Shown here piece after piece: positions 8,147 through 16,007 of a stretch of 64,000 nt of DNA. Made by a program: the position numbers and the translations under genes. The notes under the pieces are model-generated. The model ran no database searches and was not told the DNA's origin. It saw only the letters and a program-made list of their open reading frames with translations. Position 1 is the first letter of the stretch. The number at the start of each line of letters is the position of its first letter. Origin of the DNA: a virus; IMG/VR virus record IMGVR_UViG_3300025132_007932, positions 1 to 64,000 of that record. One strand, written 5' to 3'.

Positions 8147-8385
8147 AATACATTTTAATATTTTTACTATCGAGTGTTGCATATGCAAACGACGAGGAGG
8201 AGCCTCGCGTTGTTTATAAACAAAAAACTGAAATTGATTTTGAAAGTGTAGAGGTACAAGGAGAATTGGTCAAACCACAAGGATCTTTGTTGTTGGAAAG
8301 AAAAAGAGCACAATTTAATTCAATGGTCTGGATAAGATCTGACTTTGACGATGAGATGGACAAAACTGTTCAAGAGGTTAAATAA
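8143..8385 (+). CDS. Small exported protein
   Basis: An 80-aa protein with a strong ribosome-binding site (GGAGGAGT) and a signal peptide MKYILIFLLSSVAYA with an AYA cleavage site. The mature part is about 65 residues, charged, with no cysteines. It should be periplasmic. It lies between a membrane micropeptide and an HExxH protein in an overlapping gene chain. Function unknown. Confidence 0.6.
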   Translation: MKYILIFLLSSVAYANDEEEPRVVYKQKTEIDFESVEVQGELVKPQGSLLLERKRAQFNSMVWIRSDFDDEMDKTVQEVK

Positions 8386-8738
8386 TGTTTCCTTTATTTT
8401 TTGAAAACAGTAAAATTCCAGTATGGTTATCTAAGCTGGCTCCAATTGAAATAAATGCGCTAAGTTTTTTTATTTTTGTTTTCTCGCGAGGAGAATTAGA
8501 TGAAAGAGTAAGAAGACATGAAACGATTCACTACAAACAGCAAGTTGAAATGTTGTTTATTTTTCAATGGATTATGTATGCTTATTTTCATTTAAACGGG
8601 CTGCTTTCGGGACTTAGCGGTTCTGACGCTTACTATGTTAATCCTTTTGAGCTTGAGGCATATGATAATGACGAAAAAGAAAACTATTTAAATGAAAGAA
8701 AAGCATATGCTTGGATAAAATACTGGAAAGAAATGTGA
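8385..8738 (+). CDS. Small HExxH metallopeptidase-like protein
   Basis: A 117-aa protein with HETIH at residues 45-49, the zinc-binding and catalytic motif of metallopeptidases, within RRHETIHYKQQVEML. A third ligand is probably one of the acidic residues in NPFELEAYDND, about 50 residues on. The segment after the motif (LFIFQWIMYAYFHL) is membrane-like. Similar proteins occur in T4-like marine phages (recalled). Its stop overlaps the start of the first leader-bearing gene. Substrate unknown. Confidence 0.65.
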   Translation: MFPLFFENSKIPVWLSKLAPIEINALSFFIFVFSRGELDERVRRHETIHYKQQVEMLFIFQWIMYAYFHLNGLLSGLSGSDAYYVNPFELEAYDNDEKENYLNERKAYAWIKYWKEM

Positions 8739-9760
8739 AACTAATACTTGAAAATTGGCGCCAATATGTAGCTGAGAGCGAACAAGCATCTCACTATGGT
8801 GATTTGTATTTGTTTGAAAATGATACAGTCACTAAAACATCTTTTTATGATGCTCTCAATACTTTATCTGAATCAAATGGCGCCGTCGATACATTTTTAG
8901 AAAACTGGGAAAAATCTGTTGACCACCAATTACAAAATTTAAATGAACAAGAATTTAGTCCACTTTTTAAATTAGCAACCCAAGCTTGGATGATACAAAA
9001 CAAATTTAAAGAGAAAGCGGCCGAAAAGGTTATTGCTGTCAGCAAAAAGATTAATGATTTTTCTGAAAAGAATCCAAAGACTGTAAAGGTAGCCAAAGTA
9101 GTTGTGGGTGGATTACTTGCTGCGGCCGCTGTTTATTATATTTATAAAGTTGTTGATAAGGGCGGTGATGCATCCGATGTTATGGAGTTGGCCCAGTCAT
9201 TACAACCAGAAGATCCCGATTTAGCTCGGGAAGTAGCTGAATGTGCACAAGAGTTTAGTCCAGAAAAGATAGCAGAGTTCGCGCAAGAGCAACAAGGTGT
9301 TGTTGATAAAGTAGCAGACACACTTTCGGCCGCTGGTGAACCTGCGCTAGATCAAATGGGGCAAGCAGCAGAAGCAGTTTCTGATGATATGACACAAGAA
9401 GTGTCTGGTTTAGATCGTTGGGCGGAGATGTTTGATTCTGGTGAGTTTGGGAAAGCAACAGATGCGCCCGAACTGACAGATAAAGAAGCTAGAGATACTT
9501 GGGATCAGCTCACGGGCCAAAAAGATTTTGCTAATGATCCATCATATAAGCCGGGTGGTGGAGATAAAGGATTAGACGATTGGGCCAAAATTTGGGATAA
9601 AGAATATGGCCCAGGGGAAGATCCAGTAGCTAGACCCTCAAGAGTTCCACAAACCCCAGACGAGGCGGCTGCATGGGAAGATCTTATTGCACAAGACCGG
9701 GCTGATAGCATGCCTAAAACAAAGCCTAGAAAATGGCCATTTAAGAAGTTTAGTAAATGA
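8735..9760 (+). CDS. Leader-bearing membrane protein, candidate capsid cargo 1
   Basis: A 341-aa protein starting at GTG 8735, chosen because the downstream leader KLILENWRQYVAE then begins at residue 2, exactly as in the next two genes; it overlaps the preceding stop. The leader resembles the T4 internal-protein capsid-targeting sequence, with a VxE cut site after residue 14. Residues about 110-132 (VVVGGLLAAAAVYYIYKVV) form one transmembrane helix. The rest is acidic, helical and disordered with a basic C-terminal tail. If packaged, it could be delivered with the DNA and insert into the membrane (inference). Confidence 0.65.
   Translation: MKLILENWRQYVAESEQASHYGDLYLFENDTVTKTSFYDALNTLSESNGAVDTFLENWEKSVDHQLQNLNEQEFSPLFKLATQAWMIQNKFKEKAAEKVIAVSKKINDFSEKNPKTVKVAKVVVGGLLAAAAVYYIYKVVDKGGDASDVMELAQSLQPEDPDLAREVAECAQEFSPEKIAEFAQEQQGVVDKVADTLSAAGEPALDQMGQAAEAVSDDMTQEVSGLDRWAEMFDSGEFGKATDAPELTDKEARDTWDQLTGQKDFANDPSYKPGGGDKGLDDWAKIWDKEYGPGEDPVARPSRVPQTPDEAAAWEDLIAQDRADSMPKTKPRKWPFKKFSK
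8736..8761 (+). repeat. Leader repeat copy 1
   Basis: DNA encoding the start of the leader. It matches copies 2 and 3 (9758 and 10447) except for three positions, while the genes beyond the leader are unrelated in sequence. The gene start is a GTG whose last two bases begin the repeat. Confidence 0.7.
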
Positions 9761-10449
9761 AACTCCTACTTGAAAATTGGCGAGGGTATTTAAGCGAGCA
9801 GAGGTCTGCCGAAAATCTTGTAGAAGAAATTTGGGCAGGTAATTATGTTACTGAAATACTCATAATAGAAGAGCAACAGAGATTGCTTGACGAGAGTATT
9901 GGATCGTTTTTTAGTAATTCTTTTAACTCAGTAAAAAAACAGATACAAAGTTTCAACGATTGGAAGGATAACCAGTTGATGTCCTTTGTTGACGCGTCAC
10001 TAAAAAAATTACAAAGCTTTTTTTCCAGCATGCGAACAATTGCAGTAAAAACAAAAAACAATATTCTTTTAAAACTATTTCCAAAATATAGATCCAGGCA
10101 AATAGTTCAAGCTTTTGGAGTGTTGAGAAGTCCAAAATACTTAAAAGCTGGTGCGGCGATATTAGCGATAGTTTTGCAAAAACTAGTTGAACTTGGAGCT
10201 AAAGCTATATTAGATACCATGTCTGGGGGAGTTGCTAGTGCAGCAAAAATTGCTGCCTTTGTACAACAAAATTTAGAAAAAATAAAGCTATTAATTCAAA
10301 CAGTTGTTACTGCGTTGGATCCGAGCGGTATTTTATCAATGTTAAAGGATGTGGCAGAATCTCAAGGCTGGTTACAAACTTTGATTGATTTAAGAAGTGA
10401 TTTAAAAAACCCTTTCAAGGGTTTTGAAAAAGGCATTGCTAGCGCGTGA
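9757..10449 (+). CDS. Leader-bearing helical protein, candidate capsid cargo 2
   Basis: A 230-aa protein starting at an ATG that overlaps the preceding TGA. The leader LLLENWRGYLSE gives an LxE cut after residue 14. The body is basic and helical, with an amphipathic/hydrophobic segment at about residues 128-160 (LKAGAAILAIVLQKLVEL and following) that could insert in a membrane. No enzyme motif is seen. Sharing the leader and tight coupling with its neighbours suggests co-packaging. Function unknown. Confidence 0.65.
   Translation: MKLLLENWRGYLSEQRSAENLVEEIWAGNYVTEILIIEEQQRLLDESIGSFFSNSFNSVKKQIQSFNDWKDNQLMSFVDASLKKLQSFFSSMRTIAVKTKNNILLKLFPKYRSRQIVQAFGVLRSPKYLKAGAAILAIVLQKLVELGAKAILDTMSGGVASAAKIAAFVQQNLEKIKLLIQTVVTALDPSGILSMLKDVAESQGWLQTLIDLRSDLKNPFKGFEKGIASA
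9758..9783 (+). repeat. Leader repeat copy 2
   Basis: A 26-bp stretch identical to 10447-10472, encoding most of the leader peptide. Identity at DNA level, including synonymous positions, points to recent duplication or gene conversion of the leader. Confidence 0.85.
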
Positions 10450-11132
10450 AACTCCTACTTGAAAATTGGCGAAAGTTTATCGCGGAAAATTATGAGCCCG
10501 TAACTACTCTGCGTATTTTTGATTTTGATGAGACAATAGCACACACCGAATCAGAAACACGTGTCACGGCGCCGGATGGTTCAACTGCCACATTGCGAGA
10601 TCAAAAAGAATTTGAGGAATACATGAACGCAGCTGCAGAAAAAGAAGGTATAGATTCTTTCGATGCAGTTGATGGATTAATTAATGCTGGATACAAGATA
10701 GACCTCAGTGACTTTTCTATTGTAAAAAATCCTCTTGAGATTAAATTAGTCACGGACGTACTAAGAAACTTTTCAGAAAATTCTAGAACCTATATTTTAA
10801 CAGCTCGAAGAGGCAAGTCTCTTGGACCAATTTTAGACTACCTTGATGAAATAGGAATTGATTCATCTAAAATTAGACCGATTGCAACCGCAGGAGAATC
10901 GAAGGGCGATGTTATGGTAAAAATGTTAAGTAATAAAATTATGCCTGATGGAAAATCAAACATCAATCGTATTGAATATTACGAAGATTCTCAAAAAAAT
11001 ATTGATGATGTGCTGACAAAAGTTTGCGATAATCCCGAAATAAATGACGTTAAACCATTAGATTTTGAGTTGGTCATAAACAAAGTCATTAATAATGGTG
11101 GTCAGTATACTGTTGAGAAGATTAAATGCTAG
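10446..11132 (+). CDS. Leader-bearing HAD-family phosphatase, candidate capsid cargo 3
   Basis: A 228-aa protein starting at GTG 10446, overlapping the previous stop. Residues 2-14 (KLLLENWRKFIAE) match the other leaders and end in FIAE, as T4 internal-protein leaders do. The HAD nucleophile motif I is DFDET at 26-30 (Asp26 nucleophile, Asp28 acid/base), only 12 residues past the predicted cut. Motif II is the Thr/Ser of ILTARRG near residue 118 and motif III/IV acidic residues in EYYEDSQ. A phosphatase or phosphotransferase acting on a small molecule, nucleotide or polynucleotide end is likely. An enzyme inside a phage head would be unusual. Confidence 0.7.
   Translation: MKLLLENWRKFIAENYEPVTTLRIFDFDETIAHTESETRVTAPDGSTATLRDQKEFEEYMNAAAEKEGIDSFDAVDGLINAGYKIDLSDFSIVKNPLEIKLVTDVLRNFSENSRTYILTARRGKSLGPILDYLDEIGIDSSKIRPIATAGESKGDVMVKMLSNKIMPDGKSNINRIEYYEDSQKNIDDVLTKVCDNPEINDVKPLDFELVINKVINNGGQYTVEKIKC
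10447..10472 (+). repeat. Leader repeat copy 3
   Basis: Identical over 26 bp to 9758-9783. See copy 2. Confidence 0.85.
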
Positions 11133-11167
11133 TCTGATAACTAATTAAGAGAGTTGGAGGGCGAATT

Positions 11168-11491
11168 ATGGCACCTAGTGAAAATGGATGGAATGAATAC
11201 TCTAGACTTGTTTTAGAGCAACTTGAATCATTATCAATCGGCATTGATGCATTGAGAGATGAGCTACAAGATATAAAGCAAGAAATGACTTTAATGAAAG
11301 CAAAAGAAGATCGTGTTATTGATTTAAAAAATTGGAAAGAACGTATTGATGAGGTCGCATCGCCGCCGCAACTTAAAAACGCTTTAAAAGAAATAGAAGA
11401 TTTGAAAATATTCAAAACAAAAGCGATAACTATTTTTATGATAGCACAAGCTTTAACTGGCTTTATTTTAGCTTATGCTCATATAATTTAA
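11168..11491 (+). CDS. Coiled-coil protein with C-terminal membrane anchor
   Basis: A 107-aa protein with a good ribosome-binding site (TTGGAGGG). Residues about 10-80 are a heptad-like helix (LEQLESLSIGIDALRDEL ... LKNWKERIDEV), and residues 88-105 a transmembrane helix. The layout matches small phage proteins with a coiled coil plus C-terminal anchor, like XhlA-type or spanin/holin-accessory proteins. Topology: cytosolic coiled coil, C-terminus in the membrane. Function not certain. Confidence 0.65.
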   Translation: MAPSENGWNEYSRLVLEQLESLSIGIDALRDELQDIKQEMTLMKAKEDRVIDLKNWKERIDEVASPPQLKNALKEIEDLKIFKTKAITIFMIAQALTGFILAYAHII

Positions 11492-11492
11492 T

Positions 11493-11521
11493 TTGCATTT
11501 TTTTGTAAAATATGTTATAAG
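11493..11521 (+). promoter_or_regulatory. sigma70-type promoter
   Basis: TTGCAT (11493-11498), 17-nt spacer, TATAAG (11516-11521). The predicted transcription start is around 11528, essentially on the ATG of the next gene (11527). No Shine-Dalgarno precedes that gene, so its mRNA may be leaderless. Confidence 0.55.
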
Positions 11522-11526
11522 TTATT

Positions 11527-11802
11527 ATGAAAAATTATAAAATAGGAGATTTAGTAGGATTTAAATGGCCCGGTCACAATAAACATTTGCGGGTGGGAAT
11601 AATTTTGCAAAATTCTAAGAAAAAGTTTATTGTTAAGTGGTTCTGGTATGATAAAAACTTCTATTTGGAGAACCAGTTTAGTGAAGCCAAAAAATTGAAT
11701 AAAAAATATATCACCAGTATTGTTGAATATACTAAAAAAAGTGACGATATTTGCATAGAAATATTGAGTGATGCAAATTCTAGTTACTTATATGGCACCT
11801 AA
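11527..11802 (+). CDS. Small GDLV-type protein
   Basis: A 91-aa basic protein. KIGDLVGFKWPGHNKHLRVG then IILQNSKKKFIVKWFWYD is the clearest version of the GDLV core here: strand, loop, 'VGIIL' strand, Trp-rich strand. No ribosome-binding site is visible and the predicted promoter start coincides with the ATG. Function unknown; SH3-like barrel inferred. Confidence 0.6.
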   Translation: MKNYKIGDLVGFKWPGHNKHLRVGIILQNSKKKFIVKWFWYDKNFYLENQFSEAKKLNKKYITSIVEYTKKSDDICIEILSDANSSYLYGT

Positions 11803-12082
11803 ACCGTTAGACATAGATGAAATTAAAAGAATAATTAGGCAAATTTCTGGTAAGCTAGAACCAGATGATGGCCCATTGATTGTTCCCTGTATAATTGTAG
11901 GAAAAGGACATATTTGGTGCTATAATCCGAGAAACAGAGATATGGTAAGAATTCTCAGAGGAACGAAAGTGTTTATTGTTGACAGCAGGGTTGATTCAGA
12001 AAATAGAGTCATGATCTATGCAGAGACTGGAGAGATTGCCTTAATTGAACAAGATGAACTTTTAGTGTTAGGATTTAATTAA
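11792..12082 (+). CDS. Small beta-rich protein
   Basis: A 96-aa protein beginning MAPKPLDIDEIKR. The start at 11792 keeps overlap with the previous gene small; an in-frame ATG at 11768 is the alternative. The body is beta-rich (IVPCIIVGKGHIWCYN, MIYAETGEIALIEQDELLVL), resembling an SH3/OB-like barrel and possibly a distant relative of the GDLV set. Function unknown. Confidence 0.55.
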   Translation: MAPKPLDIDEIKRIIRQISGKLEPDDGPLIVPCIIVGKGHIWCYNPRNRDMVRILRGTKVFIVDSRVDSENRVMIYAETGEIALIEQDELLVLGFN

Positions 12083-12222
12083 TGTTATTTGCTTTTGATA
12101 ATATTTGGAAAACTATTTTAATTTTGGGTGGCGCCTGGGCTATTTATGGGTTGTGTGGATATGAATTCACGGTAATTACTTTATTGGCTGCCTTGTTATC
12201 CCGTGCACTTGTTTGTCGCTAG
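12082..12222 (+). CDS. 46-aa membrane micropeptide
   Basis: A short gene starting at an ATG that shares a base with the preceding TAA. The product is two hydrophobic stretches, ILILGGAWAIYGLCG and VITLLAALLS, around a YEFT turn, ending RALVCR. A two-helix membrane peptide is likely. An AGGA site lies 8 nt before the start. Function unknown. Confidence 0.5.
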   Translation: MLFAFDNIWKTILILGGAWAIYGLCGYEFTVITLLAALLSRALVCR

Positions 12223-12235
12223 CTTTAATTATAAT

Positions 12236-12499
12236 ATGGAAAAAGAATTAAGTTTTGGAGAATTAGCCGCTCAAGATCTAAATCCCGGAGATATTGTCGA
12301 ATGGCAAACTTGGGACAGTAGAGACAGCGCTTGGGAATCAAATTACGGAATAATTATTGAGATAAAAAACCAGATCAAATCTAATCGCATGATTTCGGTT
12401 TCAAAAGTTATGCCACTAAGCGGACCAAAAATTGAATTAGAGTTTTTTACAATGAGTTTAAAGCTTGTTTCTAAGTCAGATAAAAGTCATCTGACGTAA
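12236..12499 (+). CDS. Small GDLV-type protein
   Basis: An 87-aa acidic protein; the ATG at 12236 is preferred over one at 12203, which would overlap the micropeptide. The core LNPGDIVEWQTWDSRDSAW then NYGIIIEIKNQI matches the GDLV pattern with the aromatic strand placed earlier. No Shine-Dalgarno. Function unknown. Confidence 0.55.
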   Translation: MEKELSFGELAAQDLNPGDIVEWQTWDSRDSAWESNYGIIIEIKNQIKSNRMISVSKVMPLSGPKIELEFFTMSLKLVSKSDKSHLT

Positions 12500-12541
12500 A
12501 TGAACATTCAATACTATTTATTGCATTGACTTGGAATTCAT

Positions 12542-13657
12542 ATGATTGATACATTGATGCCATTAATAAAACAGTTTATGCCTTTTGCAAAAAAACGTAT
12601 GGGATTTGCGGATCCTCCCAGATTGTTTTTAAAAGGAGATTCCAATAATGCTAAAAATCCTTTGGGAAAAACAGCTTTTTACGATCCGGAGCAAAAGTCA
12701 ATTACGGTATATACTACTGGCCGGCATCCAAAAGACGTTATGAGGTCCTTATCTCACGAATTAGTTCATCACAAACAGAATTGTGATGGCAAATTCGAAA
12801 ACGTTGGAGAAATGGGCGAGGGATACGCTCAGAGTGATGAACATTTGAGAGAAATGGAGCGCGAAGCTTACGAAATAGGCAATATGTGCTTTCGTGATTG
12901 GGAAGACAGCATAAAGAGTACTATTTACTTTGAACATCTACAAAAGGGAGAAAAAAAGATGTCTATAAAAGATTGGAAAAATAACGAATTAAACAAACTT
13001 CTTAACGAAGCTTGGGGTTTTAAATTTAACACCCTACAAGAATTTGAAGAATTTGACGGCGCTGGAGAAGTGCAGGAGGAAGCCGAAGTTCAAGAAGAAG
13101 CTGAAAAGCCGGACTACATTGATATTGATGGTGACGGCGACAAGGAAGAGTCAATGAAAAAGGCTGCGGCAGACAAGAAAGAGAAGAAAGGTGTGGATGA
13201 AGGTGCTTTTTCACCAAACCACTACTGTGTACACCATGGTGGTGTGGAAAGAAACGGCCAGATTGAAATGGCAGAAGCAGTCGGACACAACTATGATCAA
13301 GAGCTTGGAAAAGTCACGCACTATGATATGAAGTTTGAAGACGGAACAATTTCGGAAGGGGTACCCTACGATAGCATTCAAGTCACTAACGCTTCATTAG
13401 CAGAAGCCCACAGCCACTCTATGGCAAAAAGAGATGATGACGAGGATGATAAGGAAGATCTTGATGAATCACCTTCGCACCCTGCGGAAGATAGGGAAGG
13501 TGCACGTGCAACCGGTCGTAGAATAAAGAAAGGAACTGGTGAGCGCGTAGAGGAAATTATCAGCAATTCTAACTTGAGTGACAAGCAAATCAAGGAAGCT
13601 TTGATGAAGGCTATTAAAATAGTTAAGGAAAGAAAAGCAAATGGGCAGGAAAAGTAA
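12542..13657 (+). CDS. Zinc metalloprotease-like fusion protein
   Basis: A 371-aa protein in two parts. Residues 1-139 hold the zinc motif HELVH (72-76) in SLSHELVHHKQ, with acidic and aromatic residues in GEGY ... EREAYEIG as likely third ligand region. Residues about 140-371 are a separate acidic region with LLNEAWGF, an IDIDGDGDKE stretch and a domain around NHYCVHHGGVERNG. Large Glu-rich linkers separate them. An internal start at 12959 could make the C-terminal part alone. Similar proteins exist in T4-like marine phages (recalled). Substrate unknown. Confidence 0.65.
   Translation: MIDTLMPLIKQFMPFAKKRMGFADPPRLFLKGDSNNAKNPLGKTAFYDPEQKSITVYTTGRHPKDVMRSLSHELVHHKQNCDGKFENVGEMGEGYAQSDEHLREMEREAYEIGNMCFRDWEDSIKSTIYFEHLQKGEKKMSIKDWKNNELNKLLNEAWGFKFNTLQEFEEFDGAGEVQEEAEVQEEAEKPDYIDIDGDGDKEESMKKAAADKKEKKGVDEGAFSPNHYCVHHGGVERNGQIEMAEAVGHNYDQELGKVTHYDMKFEDGTISEGVPYDSIQVTNASLAEAHSHSMAKRDDDEDDKEDLDESPSHPAEDREGARATGRRIKKGTGERVEEIISNSNLSDKQIKEALMKAIKIVKERKANGQEK
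12944..12961 (+). promoter_or_regulatory. Possible internal ribosome-binding site and start
   Basis: AAGGGAG (12944-12950) is followed 8 nt later by an in-frame ATG (12959). It lies at the junction between the HExxH part and the C-terminal part, and would yield a 232-aa protein beginning MSIKDWKNNELNKLLNEA. Its quality exceeds that of the main start at 12542. Confidence 0.45.
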
Positions 13658-13743
13658 AAGTTGAGACTCGAATCGAACTCAAAAAACTTAAACAAAAATT
13701 TATTTTGGACTTATTATGGCTTCAACAAATGGAGGGCGCACAA

Positions 13744-13995
13744 GTGTCTTTAGAAAAAAACTGGCAAGATTTTCTCTATGAGAGTTTAGATGAAAAGACT
13801 ATTTTTACTTATATTCAAGGTCTCGAAGAAATTATTTCCAATCTCAAACCACGAACCGTGACTGAGAAAAGAAGAATGTCTTTAGCTAAACAACACTTAA
13901 GAGAAGTGAAGAGATATGCTAGGCGTATGCAAGGCGATATGCGAGTCTTACAAGAAAAACTTAGTATTCTAGAAGAGTCTAAGGGAGACGAGTAA
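13744..13995 (+). CDS. Leader-like small helical protein
   Basis: An 83-aa protein. The GTG at 13744 is chosen because GGAGGG lies 7 nt upstream, and it gives an N-terminus SLEKNWQDFLYE that echoes the LLLENWRKFIAE leader, with an LxE site ending at residue 13. The rest is helical and basic (RRMSLAKQHLREVKRYARRM). An upstream ATG at 13705 has no ribosome-binding site. The start codon of the next gene overlaps its stop. A head-internal role is an inference from the leader. Confidence 0.6.
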   Translation: MSLEKNWQDFLYESLDEKTIFTYIQGLEEIISNLKPRTVTEKRRMSLAKQHLREVKRYARRMQGDMRVLQEKLSILEESKGDE

Positions 13996-16007
13996 TGGGC
14001 GGTGCAGCAGGCCACATGAATCACCCTTTTGATTTAGGGTGGGTTAACAGCGGTAATGATTTGATAGATTTTTTTGGAAGAGCAAAAACGTTTGTTGAAA
14101 AAAAAGGTGCTGGCGCCGTAAAAATTGACGGCGTCAATGTGTCTTTCAAAGTTGTTGGAGACGAAGAAACAAAACAATTTGCAGTAGATAGAGGGTCTTT
14201 GAAGCCAATCGACATTGAAGGTATAACAATGGCCCGAGTTGATGACAGATTTCCGGAAGGACACGGAATGCGGCCGGCAATTAGAACGCTACTAACAATT
14301 TTAAATACAGCTCTTCCATCAATAAAAAATGAATTACAAGAATTGGGGATGCTTGATAATCCTTCAATGTTTCTAAATACCGAGTATGTTGCCGGTACAA
14401 CGAATGTAACTCAATATGATGAAAACTTCTTAGCTATCCATGGACTAAATCAATTTTATCACAAGGTTCACAGTCGAACAGGTCAAGAGAGACCTGGAGC
14501 AGAACGCCCAGAAGGAGTAAAAGCTCCAAGCGTTGAAGTTCCTTTTGATCCGCTAGTGATGGAAAAACTAATTTCGAAATTAAATGTAGTCGCAAATGAA
14601 TACGGATTTGAAGTATATGGTTCTGTACCAACAGAGAGGCTACAAGATTCAGACATAGATTTTGAACGTACCCTTAGTGAACCATTGACAATAAGAGTGT
14701 CAGATGACCGTGAGATTACCAAATCATTAAGAGAATGGCTATCAGAGGCCTCTAATCCGCGTTATAAGAGCGTTAAGCTCAAAAATGGTAAGAAGACCCA
14801 CCCACTACATAAAGAGCTTTACAAAGCGATTCTAGACGGTTCTGTGCCAATTGTGGAATTAATCGAAGATTCTGATGCAGAAGCTGCAATATATGGTGCT
14901 ATCATGATGCACGCAACTCGTATGTTAGGAAATGATGTTCTCAAAGGATTAACCAGTCCAATGGGTAATGTGATGGACCACGAAGGCGTTGTTTTGCGTG
15001 ATGAAAAATTATTTGGCCCAAATCCAGTAAAAATTACCGGTGAGTTTATTCTCGGTGGAATGGGATCCGCTTTCCAAGCGGACACGTCACTAAACGAAGA
15101 GGACGATGAAATAGAGATAGAGGACGAGGATGCTGATCCTGTTGGCCCTTCAAAAGTTATTGCTGTTGTTCCTGGTGCATTCAAGCCACCTCACAAGGGA
15201 CACCTTGCGATGGTTGAAGAATATGCCTCGCAAGCAGATGAAGTTACTGTATTGATATCTGCCCCACTAAAATCTTCTCGCAAATTACCAAATGGTCGCG
15301 AGATAACGAGTGGTGATTCCAAAAGAGTGTGGGAGTTGCTAACTAGACAGCTTCCAAACGTAGATGTGCAAGTATCTGGGCATGCATCACCTATTACAGC
15401 CACATACGAATTCATAGGAAAGGATGGTCCGGTTGAGCCCGGTACAGAAGTAATACTTGGAGTTAGCACCAAGGGAGGGGACGCAGCAAGGTTTAAAGAA
15501 GCTGCTAAATATGTCAAGGATGGAGTTCTGTTGCGTGATTTATCTAGCGCTGCTGTACAACCAGTTGCACATTCTTCCCAATATATGGGATTATTAAATG
15601 TGTCTCCTCTGAAAGATGATATGCCAAGTGTTAAATCAGGCAAGAACCCTTTAGCATTCCACGCCTCTGATATGAGATATCTTCTCGGTAAAGCCGATGA
15701 AGATGAGGAAGCGATTGAGTTGCTTGAAGACTTTGTTGGCGAAGCCAACATATTTGATTTGCTCTCAATATTTGATATTGATAGTGGAATGAATGAAATC
15801 TCTTCAATGGCATCCGGCGCCGTCCAGGGCGCTATGGTCGGTTCTGATGGAACTTCTTGGAATTCAGACGCGACAAAGAAATTTAATAAAAAACAAAAAG
15901 AAATAAGCAAGCTTACTGGCAAGAATCTTGCTATAAAAGAAAATGTTGACATAAGCACGATAGATGATGTTATGAGACTAATTATGGAAAAAGGAATTAT
16001 GAGATGA
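13995..16007 (+). CDS. Ligase-like nucleotidyltransferase fused to HxGH nucleotidylyltransferase
   Basis: A 670-aa two-domain protein. Residues 1-360 carry motifs of the covalent nucleotidyltransferase (DNA/RNA ligase) superfamily: KIDG at 43-46 (Lys43 as AMP acceptor), DRGS at 65-68, NTEYV near 128-132, HEGVVLR at 329-335 and VKITGEF at 345-351. A Glu/Asp-rich linker (366-381) leads to a second domain with AFKPPHKGH (HKGH at 400-403), the signature of cytidylyltransferase-like adenylyl/cytidylyl transferases. Nucleic acid end-joining and NAD or nucleotide metabolism are both possible. Each domain is recognised by motif only; the fused substrate is unknown. Confidence 0.7.
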   Translation: MGGAAGHMNHPFDLGWVNSGNDLIDFFGRAKTFVEKKGAGAVKIDGVNVSFKVVGDEETKQFAVDRGSLKPIDIEGITMARVDDRFPEGHGMRPAIRTLLTILNTALPSIKNELQELGMLDNPSMFLNTEYVAGTTNVTQYDENFLAIHGLNQFYHKVHSRTGQERPGAERPEGVKAPSVEVPFDPLVMEKLISKLNVVANEYGFEVYGSVPTERLQDSDIDFERTLSEPLTIRVSDDREITKSLREWLSEASNPRYKSVKLKNGKKTHPLHKELYKAILDGSVPIVELIEDSDAEAAIYGAIMMHATRMLGNDVLKGLTSPMGNVMDHEGVVLRDEKLFGPNPVKITGEFILGGMGSAFQADTSLNEEDDEIEIEDEDADPVGPSKVIAVVPGAFKPPHKGHLAMVEEYASQADEVTVLISAPLKSSRKLPNGREITSGDSKRVWELLTRQLPNVDVQVSGHASPITATYEFIGKDGPVEPGTEVILGVSTKGGDAARFKEAAKYVKDGVLLRDLSSAAVQPVAHSSQYMGLLNVSPLKDDMPSVKSGKNPLAFHASDMRYLLGKADEDEEAIELLEDFVGEANIFDLLSIFDIDSGMNEISSMASGAVQGAMVGSDGTSWNSDATKKFNKKQKEISKLTGKNLAIKENVDISTIDDVMRLIMEKGIMR

